A stretch of 8,673 nucleotides of DNA from DASYSA01 sp036003885 (GCA_036003885.1 DASYSA010000506.1:1-8673), one strand, 5' to 3'; positions 1 through 7,280 are shown, numbered from the stretch's first letter. Numbers and translations: made by a program. Notes: generated by a model from the sequence alone, not told the origin.

Positions 1-27
1 AGATCCTAGATCCCAGATCCTAGATCC
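1..27. repeat. Short tandem repeat next to the hexosaminidase stop
   Basis: The 13-mer AGATCCTAGATCC occurs at 1-13 and again at 15-27, a period of 14, so AGATCC appears four times. The second copy overlaps the first base of the hexosaminidase stop codon (27-29, minus strand). The repeat may continue beyond the left edge of the window. It has no U-tract and does not look like an intrinsic terminator. Function unknown. Confidence 0.75.
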
Positions 28-2156
28 TATTTTCGGGCGGACAGGGTTAAGACCCGATGCTTCCAGTCCGAGTATGGAAGACTCTTTAGCTCAGGCATCT
101 CCGCCGCCAGAATCACAAGCTTGCGGACGGAACCTATGATTGCGAATTCAACCTCGGCCTTGGGTTTTGCAGCCTGTTCCAGCATTGCCAGTTTTGCCTC
201 TCGCCATCCGGCGGGCGGAGCCTCGTCACCGGCCACGTAGGCCAGCGCCTCGGTCCCCGCAGTCCCGATATCTGCAAGATCACGAGGAAGCTGTTCCGCC
301 TCTCGGAGTATCGGAGACCTATCCACAATCACATCCAGCGCCGGGCGGAGATTGTTCCATTCGGTGAGAATCTCCCGGATTTGATCCTTGTTGCGGGCAA
401 GGTGAGGCGCATCGGAAAGAAGGCCATCGACCAGCGCCGCAAACTGGCGGCCCGCTTTGCTGTCGGGACGAGCCGCGTCGATCAGTCGCGTCAGCGGCGT
501 GAGCATGGTTGCAGTGCGACTCGAGTTACGCCGATACTCCTTGACCGGCTCGACTAGAGACACGAGCGTTTTCAGCGGGCCTATCTCCGTCGTCCCAGCC
601 AGGCGCCTCAGCATCATGTCCACATTCTTTTCATGCGTCAGGCCCAACTCTTCAAGCTGGCGGCTCACGATTTCAAGCCTCCTGTACATGTCATCCACGT
701 CGGCGACGCTTTGCGGCGACCACAGACGCTCCGCTATTGCCGCCGTGCGCGGCCAGATTCTTGAGTCTATTGTGTCAGGGCTGACCCACTCGCCCCACAT
801 CGTGGCCTCACCGCCGAGGATGTGCGCCAATTCCCGCTCGCTCAGATTGCTGCCCGCGGCGACCGGATCAACCTTGTAGTGTTGCCAGGTGGGAAACATG
901 AGATCGATGTAGTAACCCGAAGAGAGAATGCCGTCGTACCCCTTGCGCGCGGCTTCCGCGAGTGAGGCCGGCCCCCGCCACGATTGAACGACAGTGTCTT
1001 TTGGAAGGTCCGGGTGCAGGATCTCTTCCCACCCGATAACTTTCTTGCCGAGCTTCTGTATTATGCGCGAGAGGCGCTGATTGAAGTAGGCCTGCAGCGA
1101 GTGATTGTCCTTGATCTCTTTCGACTTCATGAAAGCCTGAATCTGAGCGTTCTCGCTCCACTGGTGGCCTTCGTTCTCGTCTCCGCCAATGTGCATGTAG
1201 TCGTCGGGAAAGAGCTGAGCCATTTCGGAGAAGAAGCCTTCCAGAAATCTGTAAAGGTCGTCTCGCGTAGGGTCGAAGGCGGGCCGAAAGATTCCTGCCG
1301 CGCGCTCGATTTGATAAGGACCCGGCGCGCTCCCAAGCTCAGGGTGGCCGACGAGCCAGCTCGTAATGTGGCCGGGCATATCGAACTCAGGCATCACTCG
1401 AATCCCGCGGTCTCGGGCATAAGCTATGACTTCGCGCACCTGGTCCTGCGTGTAGTACAGCCCGTCGCTTCCCATCTGGTGCAGCCGCGGATAGCGCTTG
1501 CATTCGACTCGGAATCCCTGATCTTCGGTGAGGTGCCAGTGCAGCACATTAATCTTGACCGCGGCCATTCCATCGAGATTGCGCTTCAGGACTTCCAGCG
1601 GCTCGAAGTGGCGGCCGACATCGATCAGCAGGCCCCGCCACCGAAAACGCGGCTTGTCCTGAATGCTTACCGCAGGAATGAAGTACCCCGCGCGATCACC
1701 CTCGAGGAGCTGCAGGAATGTTTCAATCCCTCGAAGCACGCCCACTACGGTCGCTGCCTTCAGTACCGCCTGCTTTTCGGAAACGTCCAGCTGATAGGAC
1801 TCATCTTCTTCAACGGAGGGGACCGGCTTCCCCGCCCCGTTGCATTGAATCAACAGCGTGGCCGAGACAGGCTCGGCTGCAGGAGCGCGAAGGAGCGTAG
1901 TACCTGTCCGGCCTTCCAGCCGTCGGGTCGCGCGAAAAATGGCCGCCTCCAATCTAGCGTCCGTGTAACCATCCACTGCTGTTCGGAAAGAAGCATCGAT
2001 CTTTAACCGCGCGGCCTTATCCTTGTATTGAATGGCTGCGGGCACCGGCATCAGGTGGCCTCGGGCTGTCCTTTCCTGACCCGATTCAAGTTGCCGTGCC
2101 GAGATATTGGGCACCAGGAACACCAGCAGAATAGTGACGAGCCTTTTGTGTCTCAT
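27..2156 (-). CDS. Secreted beta-N-acetylhexosaminidase, glycoside hydrolase family 20
   Basis: This 709-residue enzyme should cleave terminal beta-linked GlcNAc or GalNAc from chito-oligosaccharides or glycans by substrate-assisted catalysis. Residues 1-20 form a signal peptide (basic MRHKR, then a hydrophobic stretch ending near ISA); no lipobox Cys is seen, so it is probably periplasmic or secreted. Residues about 35-155 fit the GH20 N-terminal alpha/beta domain. The catalytic barrel runs from about 170 (FRWRG at 171-175) to about 480. It contains HIGGDENEG from residue 322, with the catalytic Asp326-Glu327 pair, and the GH20 end motif WPRTAAIAERLWS. The last 230 residues are a helical extension I cannot assign. 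The start is supported by a GAGGG Shine-Dalgarno 7 bases upstream. The gene lies 29 bp after the SIS-domain gene on the same strand, so the two are probably cotranscribed. All catalytic motifs look intact. Family certain; exact substrate inferred. Confidence 0.95.
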   Translation of the reverse strand: MRHKRLVTILLVFLVPNISARQLESGQERTARGHLMPVPAAIQYKDKAARLKIDASFRTAVDGYTDARLEAAIFRATRRLEGRTGTTLLRAPAAEPVSATLLIQCNGAGKPVPSVEEDESYQLDVSEKQAVLKAATVVGVLRGIETFLQLLEGDRAGYFIPAVSIQDKPRFRWRGLLIDVGRHFEPLEVLKRNLDGMAAVKINVLHWHLTEDQGFRVECKRYPRLHQMGSDGLYYTQDQVREVIAYARDRGIRVMPEFDMPGHITSWLVGHPELGSAPGPYQIERAAGIFRPAFDPTRDDLYRFLEGFFSEMAQLFPDDYMHIGGDENEGHQWSENAQIQAFMKSKEIKDNHSLQAYFNQRLSRIIQKLGKKVIGWEEILHPDLPKDTVVQSWRGPASLAEAARKGYDGILSSGYYIDLMFPTWQHYKVDPVAAGSNLSERELAHILGGEATMWGEWVSPDTIDSRIWPRTAAIAERLWSPQSVADVDDMYRRLEIVSRQLEELGLTHEKNVDMMLRRLAGTTEIGPLKTLVSLVEPVKEYRRNSSRTATMLTPLTRLIDAARPDSKAGRQFAALVDGLLSDAPHLARNKDQIREILTEWNNLRPALDVIVDRSPILREAEQLPRDLADIGTAGTEALAYVAGDEAPPAGWREAKLAMLEQAAKPKAEVEFAIIGSVRKLVILAAEMPELKSLPYSDWKHRVLTLSARK

Positions 2157-2185
2157 TGATTTCCCTCGATTTGTATTTCGTTACC

Positions 2186-3220
2186 TCAAACCGTCCTCGT
2201 TACCTTGGCCAGTGATCGCGGATGATCCGGGCTCAGTCCTCTGACTCTCGCCAGCAGCGATGCGAACAATTGCGCGGGAATGATATAAGGGATGGGTGAA
2301 AGAGTCTCCTTTACGCGCTCCGGAATTTTGAGCGCGCGAGTCGCTTCTGCAAGTATCGCCTTCTCGCTCGAGATCACAATTGTTTCGGCGCCCAGCTTTG
2401 TCAATTTACCGAGCAGGTCTCTCATTCCCTTATAGGTCCTTCCGGGGGGGGCGAACAGGAAAGCAGGAAACCCGCGCCCTACCATGGCAATCGGACCGTG
2501 CAAAAAATCGGCCGAAGAGAATCGCTCGGCCACAACATAGCATGTCTCCATCAGTTTGATCGCAAATTCGTACGCATTGGCATAGTTCAAACCGCGCCCG
2601 ACCACCACGCAACGATTCATGAAAGCGTATCGCTCAACGATCGTTTCGACCTGCGGGCGCAGGGAAAGAGAGGCGGCGGCCAGCTCGGGCAGCCGAGCCA
2701 CTCCGGAAAAAAGCTTGTTTCCACTCAAGGCATCTGCCAGCAGGTGAAAGATCATGAGTTGCCCGGTGTATGTCTTGGTAGCCGCAACGCTGCGTTCGCG
2801 TCCCGCATGAATCAGGAAAGTTTCGTCTGCTATCCGCGTTATGGCGGAATCTGCTTCGTTGGTGATCGCAAGGGTCGTTGCGCCGCTTCGCCTGGAGTTT
2901 TCCAGAACCATGTTGATGTCCGGTCCCTCGCCTGATTGGGATATCCCGATTACCAGAGCCTCGCGCAGGTTCATCTTCGTGCGATACAGCGTGTGGACTG
3001 CAGGGGCGGCCAGTGAGACGGGAATGCCTGTGCTGATCTCGAGCAGGTATCGGCCGAAGAGAGCCGCGTTGTCTGAACTGCCGCGCGCTGCGAGCACGAT
3101 GAGCCGTATGCGGCGCTTCTTTAGCGCCTCCGCGAAACGCGCGATGCGGCGGCTCTCGCGCTTGATTGTGCGCTCCAGCGAAGCCGGTTGCTGTTCGATC
3201 TCTGCAAGCATCAAAGACAT
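2186..3220 (-). CDS. Double-SIS-domain glucosamine-6-phosphate deaminase (NagB-II/AgaS type)
   Basis: At 344 residues this matches the isomerase half of GlmS without the glutaminase domain: no N-terminal nucleophilic Cys is present. It should therefore deaminate or isomerise an amino-sugar phosphate, most likely glucosamine-6-phosphate to fructose-6-phosphate plus ammonia, in the cytoplasm. SIS domain 1 (about 35-165) has the sugar-phosphate loop ISQSGEGPD, with Ser94-Gln95-Ser96, and ERSVAATKTYTGQ. SIS domain 2 (about 195-330) has Lys222, Glu225 and His241. The Glu-to-His spacing of 16 equals that of E488/H504 in E. coli GlmS. Lys339 in the C-terminal PRSLAKVT stands where GlmS has K603. The ATG at 3218-3220 has only a weak upstream AGG, so the Met four codons in remains possible. 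It leads the operon with the GH20 gene, supporting GlcNAc catabolism. A GalNAc-related AgaS role is the main alternative. Confidence 0.88.
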   Translation of the reverse strand: MSLMLAEIEQQPASLERTIKRESRRIARFAEALKKRRIRLIVLAARGSSDNAALFGRYLLEISTGIPVSLAAPAVHTLYRTKMNLREALVIGISQSGEGPDINMVLENSRRSGATTLAITNEADSAITRIADETFLIHAGRERSVAATKTYTGQLMIFHLLADALSGNKLFSGVARLPELAAASLSLRPQVETIVERYAFMNRCVVVGRGLNYANAYEFAIKLMETCYVVAERFSSADFLHGPIAMVGRGFPAFLFAPPGRTYKGMRDLLGKLTKLGAETIVISSEKAILAEATRALKIPERVKETLSPIPYIIPAQLFASLLARVRGLSPDHPRSLAKVTRTV

Positions 3221-3274
3221 ATGTTCCAGGCGACCTGCCCCGACGATCTTACAGAAAACCGCCGCTCAAAACCA

Positions 3275-3300
3275 CGAATTGCGAATTTCGAATTGCGAAT
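3275..3300. repeat. Short direct repeat in the operon leader
   Basis: CGAATTGCGAAT occurs at 3275-3286 and 3289-3300, a period of 14, separated by TT. The AATT cores make it partly self-complementary. It falls inside the inferred 5' leader of the SIS-hexosaminidase transcript. Function unknown. Confidence 0.75.
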
Positions 3301-3435
3301 CTCGATAAAGGTAGGCTTCAATACCATCGCAGAGCGCCGCCAGGGCAAAACAAGAAATGCCAACCGGAACTTATTGCCACTGCCTGGATCCGGGCGTAGA
3401 ATGTGGGCCTCTGGCTGATATCAATCACCCTTGAG

Positions 3436-3464
3436 ACAGTAAGCTGCGCCAGAAATGGAGTCAA
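3436..3464 (-). promoter_or_regulatory. Predicted sigma-70 promoter of the SIS-hexosaminidase operon
   Basis: On the minus strand TTGACT (3459-3464) is followed after exactly 17 bp by TACTGT (3436-3441). The predicted transcription start is near 3429, giving a leader of about 210 nt before the ATG at 3220. The -35 box is the end of a block also found before the symporter gene, where an equally spaced -10 box follows; this parallel is the main support. The -10 alone is a mediocre match. Confidence 0.6.
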
Positions 3465-3505
3465 CGGCTTTACAGTAAACTAACAAGTTAACTTAACGTG
3501 TTAAC
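3458..3505 (-). promoter_or_regulatory. Conserved two-dyad operator, copy 1
   Basis: This 48-bp block aligns without gaps to 7540-7587, with 37 identities. Dyad A is TTTAC-A-GTAAA (3469-3479). Dyad B has arms GTTAAC (3487-3492) and GTTAAC (3500-3505). The dyad centres (3474 and 3496) are 22 bp apart, about two helical turns, and lie near -45 and -67 of the predicted minus-strand promoter. That geometry suits an activator, though a repressor cannot be excluded. The block also lies about 90 bp before the divergent gene at 3595. I do not recognise it as a known NagC, NagR or NagQ operator. Confidence 0.65.
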
Positions 3506-3594
3506 GCCGTAGCTGATTGGGGGTGAATTTGCCGTGCGTCGCGGAGCGCCAGGGACTGTGTGCCCCAACCGGATTACCGAAGTCGAGGTCCAGG

Positions 3595-5046
3595 ATGAAA
3601 ACGCAGATAGCAGAGCAGCCGGCGTCGACAACGATTGGACCGGAAGAGGTGCGCGAGGCGCTGGACAGGATTCTGAGCAGCAAGTATTTCGTCAATGCGC
3701 ATAAGAAAAAAGAGTTTCTCCGGCTCATATGCGATTTCCACCTCAAGGGACGCGCGAGCGAATTGAACGAGTATATTCTCGGATACGAGGTGTTTGCCCG
3801 CGATAACGCGTACAATCCATCAGGCGATCCTATTGTGCGGGTGTTCGCGCACGAGATTCGGAAGAAGCTCGAAAATTACTACAAGACCGAGGGAGCGAAC
3901 GATCCGATTCGTTTAGCGATTCCAGCGGGAACCTATCAGCCCGTTTTTACGCGCCAGGAAAGTAAGGCAGCGGCAATCGAACGTGAAGCGCCGACGGCTT
4001 CAGAGACTCTCGCCGATACCCCGCTGAAAGCCGAAGTTGAGCCGGGCTGGCGGCGGATGTCACCCGGAATTGTATGGATGAGTTTTGCGGTGCTTTGCCT
4101 GGCGATTGCAGTTGTTTCGCTGGTCATGTCGAATCGTCAATTGAGGCAAAGGGTAAGCGACGCCGAAGCCGGCCAGGACACTGCAACCAACGGAGAAGTA
4201 TGGGCCCCATTCCTAAGGGATAACAGTCCGCCCCTGGTAATCCTGAGCAACCCTCCCGTCCTTCGCTTCACCAACCCAAGCGATCCGGAACCGGTGATCA
4301 AGGAGTCGATACCGCTCGCGCGCGAAACGGTCAAGGCGCTCGAAAACAAGTTTGTCATGAATCCGGAAGTCTCGATCAAAGACTCTGTCGGTCCGGCGGG
4401 CGACAGCCCGGCGCCGGTAAGGGATAAGGTGACGATCGAACGCCATCGAACGCCCAGCCTGATTCTCAGTACGAATGTTTACACAGGGATGGGAGAGGCG
4501 ATCGGGCTTCACTACTTGACCGATTTCTTTCGCAAGGCGGGACGCAGCATCCTGCTCAAACAGAGCCGCACGCTGAGCGCCGAAGACCTGAGAAAGCACA
4601 ATGTAATCCTGCTTGGCGGCGTCTGGGTGAACGAGTGGTCCAGCAAGCTCACTCGAAGCGAAGACTTCGTGTTCACGAGCAAGGCGACGATCGAGAATCG
4701 AAACCCTCAGGCGGGAGAAGAGCGCGAGTACATTCCCCAATTTGACCGGCGAACCGGAAGCCTGGTCGTAGACTACGCGGTCATCACCGTCAAACCTAAT
4801 ATTGCCGATGCCAATCAGGTGATGCTGTTGGCAGGCATCTACAGCCAGGGTACCGAAGCGGCTGCCGAATACGTGACGAACAAGAACTACCACGACCAGC
4901 TAACCCAACGCTTACAACAGTCAAGAGAGGCGGCGGACCGTTCGCCCAGATACTTTCAGGCTCTTTTGAAAGTGGGTGTCGAAAACGGAATCCCGACGAC
5001 AATCTCGATACTGGCGCTGCACGAATTACCGCTTTCCGAACTTTGA
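3595..5046 (+). CDS. Single-pass membrane protein with winged-helix-like N-terminal domain, function unknown
   Basis: The 483-residue protein starts at the ATG at 3595, which has a GAGG Shine-Dalgarno 6 bases upstream; an in-frame TTG at 3517 has none. Residues about 17-118 form a domain I know from many acidobacterial proteins, where it precedes a membrane segment and varied C-terminal parts. It has an LxxIL start, a central LxEYILGYEVF, DPIVRVFAHEIRKKLENYY and a closing IPAGTYQPVF. It resembles a winged helix, but DNA binding is not shown by sequence. Residues 119-154 are a charged linker, 158-178 a single membrane helix, and 180 onward a domain of about 300 residues with NVILLGG, DYAVITVKPN and NQVMLLAGIYSQGTEAA, perhaps an alpha/beta fold; I cannot name it. 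The layout is like ToxR/CadC regulators. The gene is divergent from the operon and shares its upstream region. No clear promoter of its own is visible. Confidence 0.85.
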   Translation: MKTQIAEQPASTTIGPEEVREALDRILSSKYFVNAHKKKEFLRLICDFHLKGRASELNEYILGYEVFARDNAYNPSGDPIVRVFAHEIRKKLENYYKTEGANDPIRLAIPAGTYQPVFTRQESKAAAIEREAPTASETLADTPLKAEVEPGWRRMSPGIVWMSFAVLCLAIAVVSLVMSNRQLRQRVSDAEAGQDTATNGEVWAPFLRDNSPPLVILSNPPVLRFTNPSDPEPVIKESIPLARETVKALENKFVMNPEVSIKDSVGPAGDSPAPVRDKVTIERHRTPSLILSTNVYTGMGEAIGLHYLTDFFRKAGRSILLKQSRTLSAEDLRKHNVILLGGVWVNEWSSKLTRSEDFVFTSKATIENRNPQAGEEREYIPQFDRRTGSLVVDYAVITVKPNIADANQVMLLAGIYSQGTEAAAEYVTNKNYHDQLTQRLQQSREAADRSPRYFQALLKVGVENGIPTTISILALHELPLSEL

Positions 5047-5047
5047 G

Positions 5048-5449
5048 CAGCCTGGGTACGCACGCTTCCAGCGTGCGCGTGGAATTTGGACCTTCCGGCG
5101 CGACCCTGCTATGCCCATACCCAGATGCATGAGGAGTGTGTCTCTAAACCCAAAGGGGTTGCGCCCCATAGCCCAGGTTGCTGTACTCAGCTACCCTGGG
5201 ACGAGGAAAATATGCGCTAACCCAAAGGGGTTGCGGCGGAAGCGCTCCGGATTGCAGAGAACGTCGGCGCCAGATGATTTCGAAGGCGCGGAATTGCGGT
5301 CTTTTAGTGAGTAGGGCCGCAACCCCGTTGGGGTTGCGCGAGGATCAACGCTGCAGTTCCCAAGGTAGCTGAGTACAGCAACCTTGGGCTCTGGGCCACA
5401 ACCCCTTCGGGGTTGCAATCGCACGCTGGAAGCGTGCGTACCCAGGCTG
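5048..5449. repeat. Nested inverted-repeat element filling a convergent intergenic gap
   Basis: Perfect 30-bp outer arms lie at 5048-5077 and 5420-5449. Each contains its own hairpin, CGCACGCT-TCC-AGCGTGCG or its complement. A second pair with a perfect 20-bp core lies at 5176-5195 and 5364-5383. A third pair, GGGGTTGCGGC, lies at 5227-5237 and 5316-5326. Four AACCC/GGGGTT mini-hairpins sit at 5147-5163, 5219-5235, 5318-5338 and 5399-5415; the first two are identical 17-mers. The left half carries about 62 bp more than the right between the outer and second arms. The element starts one base after the stop codon at 5044-5046 and ends 13 bp before the symporter stop. No gene is inside. It looks like a REP/MITE-type non-autonomous element and may also end transcription from both sides; both points are inference. 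Confidence 0.85.
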
Positions 5450-5460
5450 ACCAGGCTGAC
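5443..5460. repeat. Tandem 9-mer at the right end of the inverted-repeat element
   Basis: CAGGCTGAC occurs twice in direct succession (5443-5451, 5452-5460). The first copy overlaps the outer right arm and the second ends two bases before the symporter stop codon. It could be a scar of insertion or slippage. The left boundary of the element shows no matching flank duplication. Confidence 0.7.
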
Positions 5461-5462
5461 CA

Positions 5463-7280
5463 TCAAACCACCTCTCCCTTTGCTTCAAGCTCCGATTCTT
5501 CAGTGGTGAAGCTCTTCCAGCCAACCCGTGAGAGGTTCCAGGAAATCAGGGCGCCCGCACCTACTGCAACCAGGACATACACAATTCCCATCACCCATTC
5601 CTTGAAGATCAGCTTGCCTATGCCGAAAAGAGAGCTGTAGATGAGCACGCATCCCGATATCCAGTTGACGAATTGTGACGTGAGATTCCCGTGCGAGTGA
5701 GCCTCCGCCAGTCCTGCCTCGGCCGCGACTCTCGTCCAGCCCGGCCCCTCGGGCCGCACTCTGCGGTAGAATGCCACAAGCTTTTCCATCGGCTCGGCGC
5801 GAGTAAGCATTGTAACCGCAAGCCAGCACACCGTAGTGATTCCCACAGTGGTCAGCATTATGTAAGCGAATTCTCTAGGCTGGTCGCTTTTCCATTTCAA
5901 GTAGAGCTGCAGATAGAGAGAGACCGCCGCGGCACTTATCATTGCTGAGACTTCCGACCAGGCATTTATCCTCCACCAGAACCAGCGAAGCAACAACACC
6001 GTGCCGGTCCCTGCTCCGGTCACCAGGAGCAGCTTCCAGGCCCCGCCTATCGACTCCAGAAAAGACGTCACTACAAGCGAGATTATCATCAACAGCACCG
6101 TCACCAACTGGGAGACAATCACGTAATGACGCTCGGTCTTCGTACGCTCGACAAAGCGACGGTAGAAGTCATTGATGACGTATGACGCCCCCCAGTTCAG
6201 TTGGGTGCCTATTGTGGACATATAAGCGGCTGCAAAGGCAGCCAGCATGAATCCACGCAGATAAGTCGGAAAAACGTTGGGATCGAGGAGCGTCTTGATG
6301 TAGCCGGACTCCTTATCCACCAGCTCCGGATAGAGAATCAGCGATGCGAGCGCGGTCAATATCCAGGGCCACGGCCGCAATGCGTAGTGGGCTACGTTGA
6401 ACCAGAGCGTCGCAAGCAGACCATGTCTCTCATCCTTAGCCGAAAAGATACGCTGAGCCACGTACCCGCCGCCACCCGGTTCAGCCCCCGGATACCAACT
6501 CGCCCACCAGATCACGCCCAGATAGACGAACAGCGTGATCGCCGGCATCCACAACGAGTCGTACTCGGGGAAGAAGGCCAGACGCGACCCCGATTGCCCG
6601 CTCGCCGCGTCCAGAGCCGAGATCTTCGCCTTGAGCTGGTCTATCCCTCCAACAGCATTCACCGCCAGGACAGCAAGCACGATTACCATTCCCATCTTGA
6701 GCACGAACTGAAACAAGTCGGTTACCAGCACTCCCCACAGACCCGAGATGGTCGTATAGAAAGCGGTGAACAGCATCATCCCGATCACAACTTTCATGGC
6801 GCCGCTCTTGTCGAGGCCGAGCGTGATCTCAAGGATCTTGACCATCGCCAGATTGACCCAGCCCAGGATAATGCAGTTGATGGGCAGCCCGAGATACAAC
6901 GCCCGAAAGCCTCGCAGAAAGGCAGCAGGCTTCCCCGAATAGCGCAGTTCCGCAAACTCTATGTCGGTCATCACACCGGCTCTTCTCCACAGCCGCGCAT
7001 AGAGAAAAACTGTCAGCATCCCACTCATAACGAGGTTCCACCAGAGCCAGTTTCCGGCGATGCCGTTGAGGGCAACAAACCCGGTGACCGCCAACGGCGT
7101 GTCGGCCGCAAAGGTTGTAGCAACCATCGACGTGCCCGCGAGCCACCATGGAACATCCCGCCCTGAGAGAAAGAACTCGGAGGTGCTGCCGCTCGCCCTG
7201 CGCGAGTAGTACAGGCCTATCCCAAGATTGAAGAGGAAGTATGCTGCAATGACTGACCAGTCCAGCAGTGAGAGTTTCAT
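5463..7280 (-). CDS. Sodium:solute symporter (SSS family), candidate amino-sugar importer
   Basis: This 605-residue inner-membrane protein should couple sodium entry to uptake of a small solute. It opens with a membrane helix (about 6-25), followed by SEFFLSGRDVPWW, the usual SSS sequence between the first two helices. About 13-15 hydrophobic helices follow. AAAYMSTIGTQLNWGASYVINDFY, with Met354-Ser355-Thr356, matches the helix that supplies part of the sodium site in vSGLT-like proteins. The region around FYRRVRPEGPGW (about 509-520) and its extra C-terminal helices are typical of the longer SSS members of Acidobacteriota and Bacteroidota. A GAGG Shine-Dalgarno lies 6-7 bases before the ATG. 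The gene has its own promoter with the same operator as the SIS-hexosaminidase operon, so GlcNAc or a chito-oligosaccharide is the inferred substrate. The protein sequence alone does not tell the substrate; a sugar, amino acid or organic acid all occur in the family. Confidence 0.93.
   Translation of the reverse strand: MKLSLLDWSVIAAYFLFNLGIGLYYSRRASGSTSEFFLSGRDVPWWLAGTSMVATTFAADTPLAVTGFVALNGIAGNWLWWNLVMSGMLTVFLYARLWRRAGVMTDIEFAELRYSGKPAAFLRGFRALYLGLPINCIILGWVNLAMVKILEITLGLDKSGAMKVVIGMMLFTAFYTTISGLWGVLVTDLFQFVLKMGMVIVLAVLAVNAVGGIDQLKAKISALDAASGQSGSRLAFFPEYDSLWMPAITLFVYLGVIWWASWYPGAEPGGGGYVAQRIFSAKDERHGLLATLWFNVAHYALRPWPWILTALASLILYPELVDKESGYIKTLLDPNVFPTYLRGFMLAAFAAAYMSTIGTQLNWGASYVINDFYRRFVERTKTERHYVIVSQLVTVLLMIISLVVTSFLESIGGAWKLLLVTGAGTGTVLLLRWFWWRINAWSEVSAMISAAAVSLYLQLYLKWKSDQPREFAYIMLTTVGITTVCWLAVTMLTRAEPMEKLVAFYRRVRPEGPGWTRVAAEAGLAEAHSHGNLTSQFVNWISGCVLIYSSLFGIGKLIFKEWVMGIVYVLVAVGAGALISWNLSRVGWKSFTTEESELEAKGEVV

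Noticed and set aside
984..2006. Plus-strand open frame of 340 codons antisense to the hexosaminidase
   Set aside because: It lies wholly inside a gene with intact GH20 motifs, its translation has no recognisable domain and it has no ribosome binding site; a shadow of GC-rich coding.
2186..3220. Full glucosamine-6-phosphate synthase (GlmS)
   Set aside because: The N-terminal glutaminase domain with its Cys nucleophile is absent, and the operon context is catabolic.
3517..3594. Upstream TTG start adding 26 residues to the membrane protein
   Set aside because: It has no Shine-Dalgarno and lies only 12 bp past the operator, whereas the ATG at 3595 has GAGG at proper spacing.
4213..4893. Minus-strand open frame of 226 codons opposite the membrane protein gene
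   Set aside because: No domain and no plausible start region; the plus-strand frame has a good ribosome binding site and family-like domains.
5047..5462. Insertion sequence or CRISPR array
   Set aside because: There is no transposase gene, and the repeats are nested and inverted rather than regularly spaced direct repeats.
4976..5466. Open frames of about 64-112 codons on both strands over the inverted-repeat element
   Set aside because: They translate the repeats themselves (for example NPKGLR and GTHASSVR), as is common for hairpin-rich elements annotated as hypothetical proteins.
6201..7166. Plus-strand open frame of 321 codons antisense to the symporter
   Set aside because: The translation is rich in Arg, His, Gln and Pro with no membrane segments or domain, opposite a clear SSS gene.
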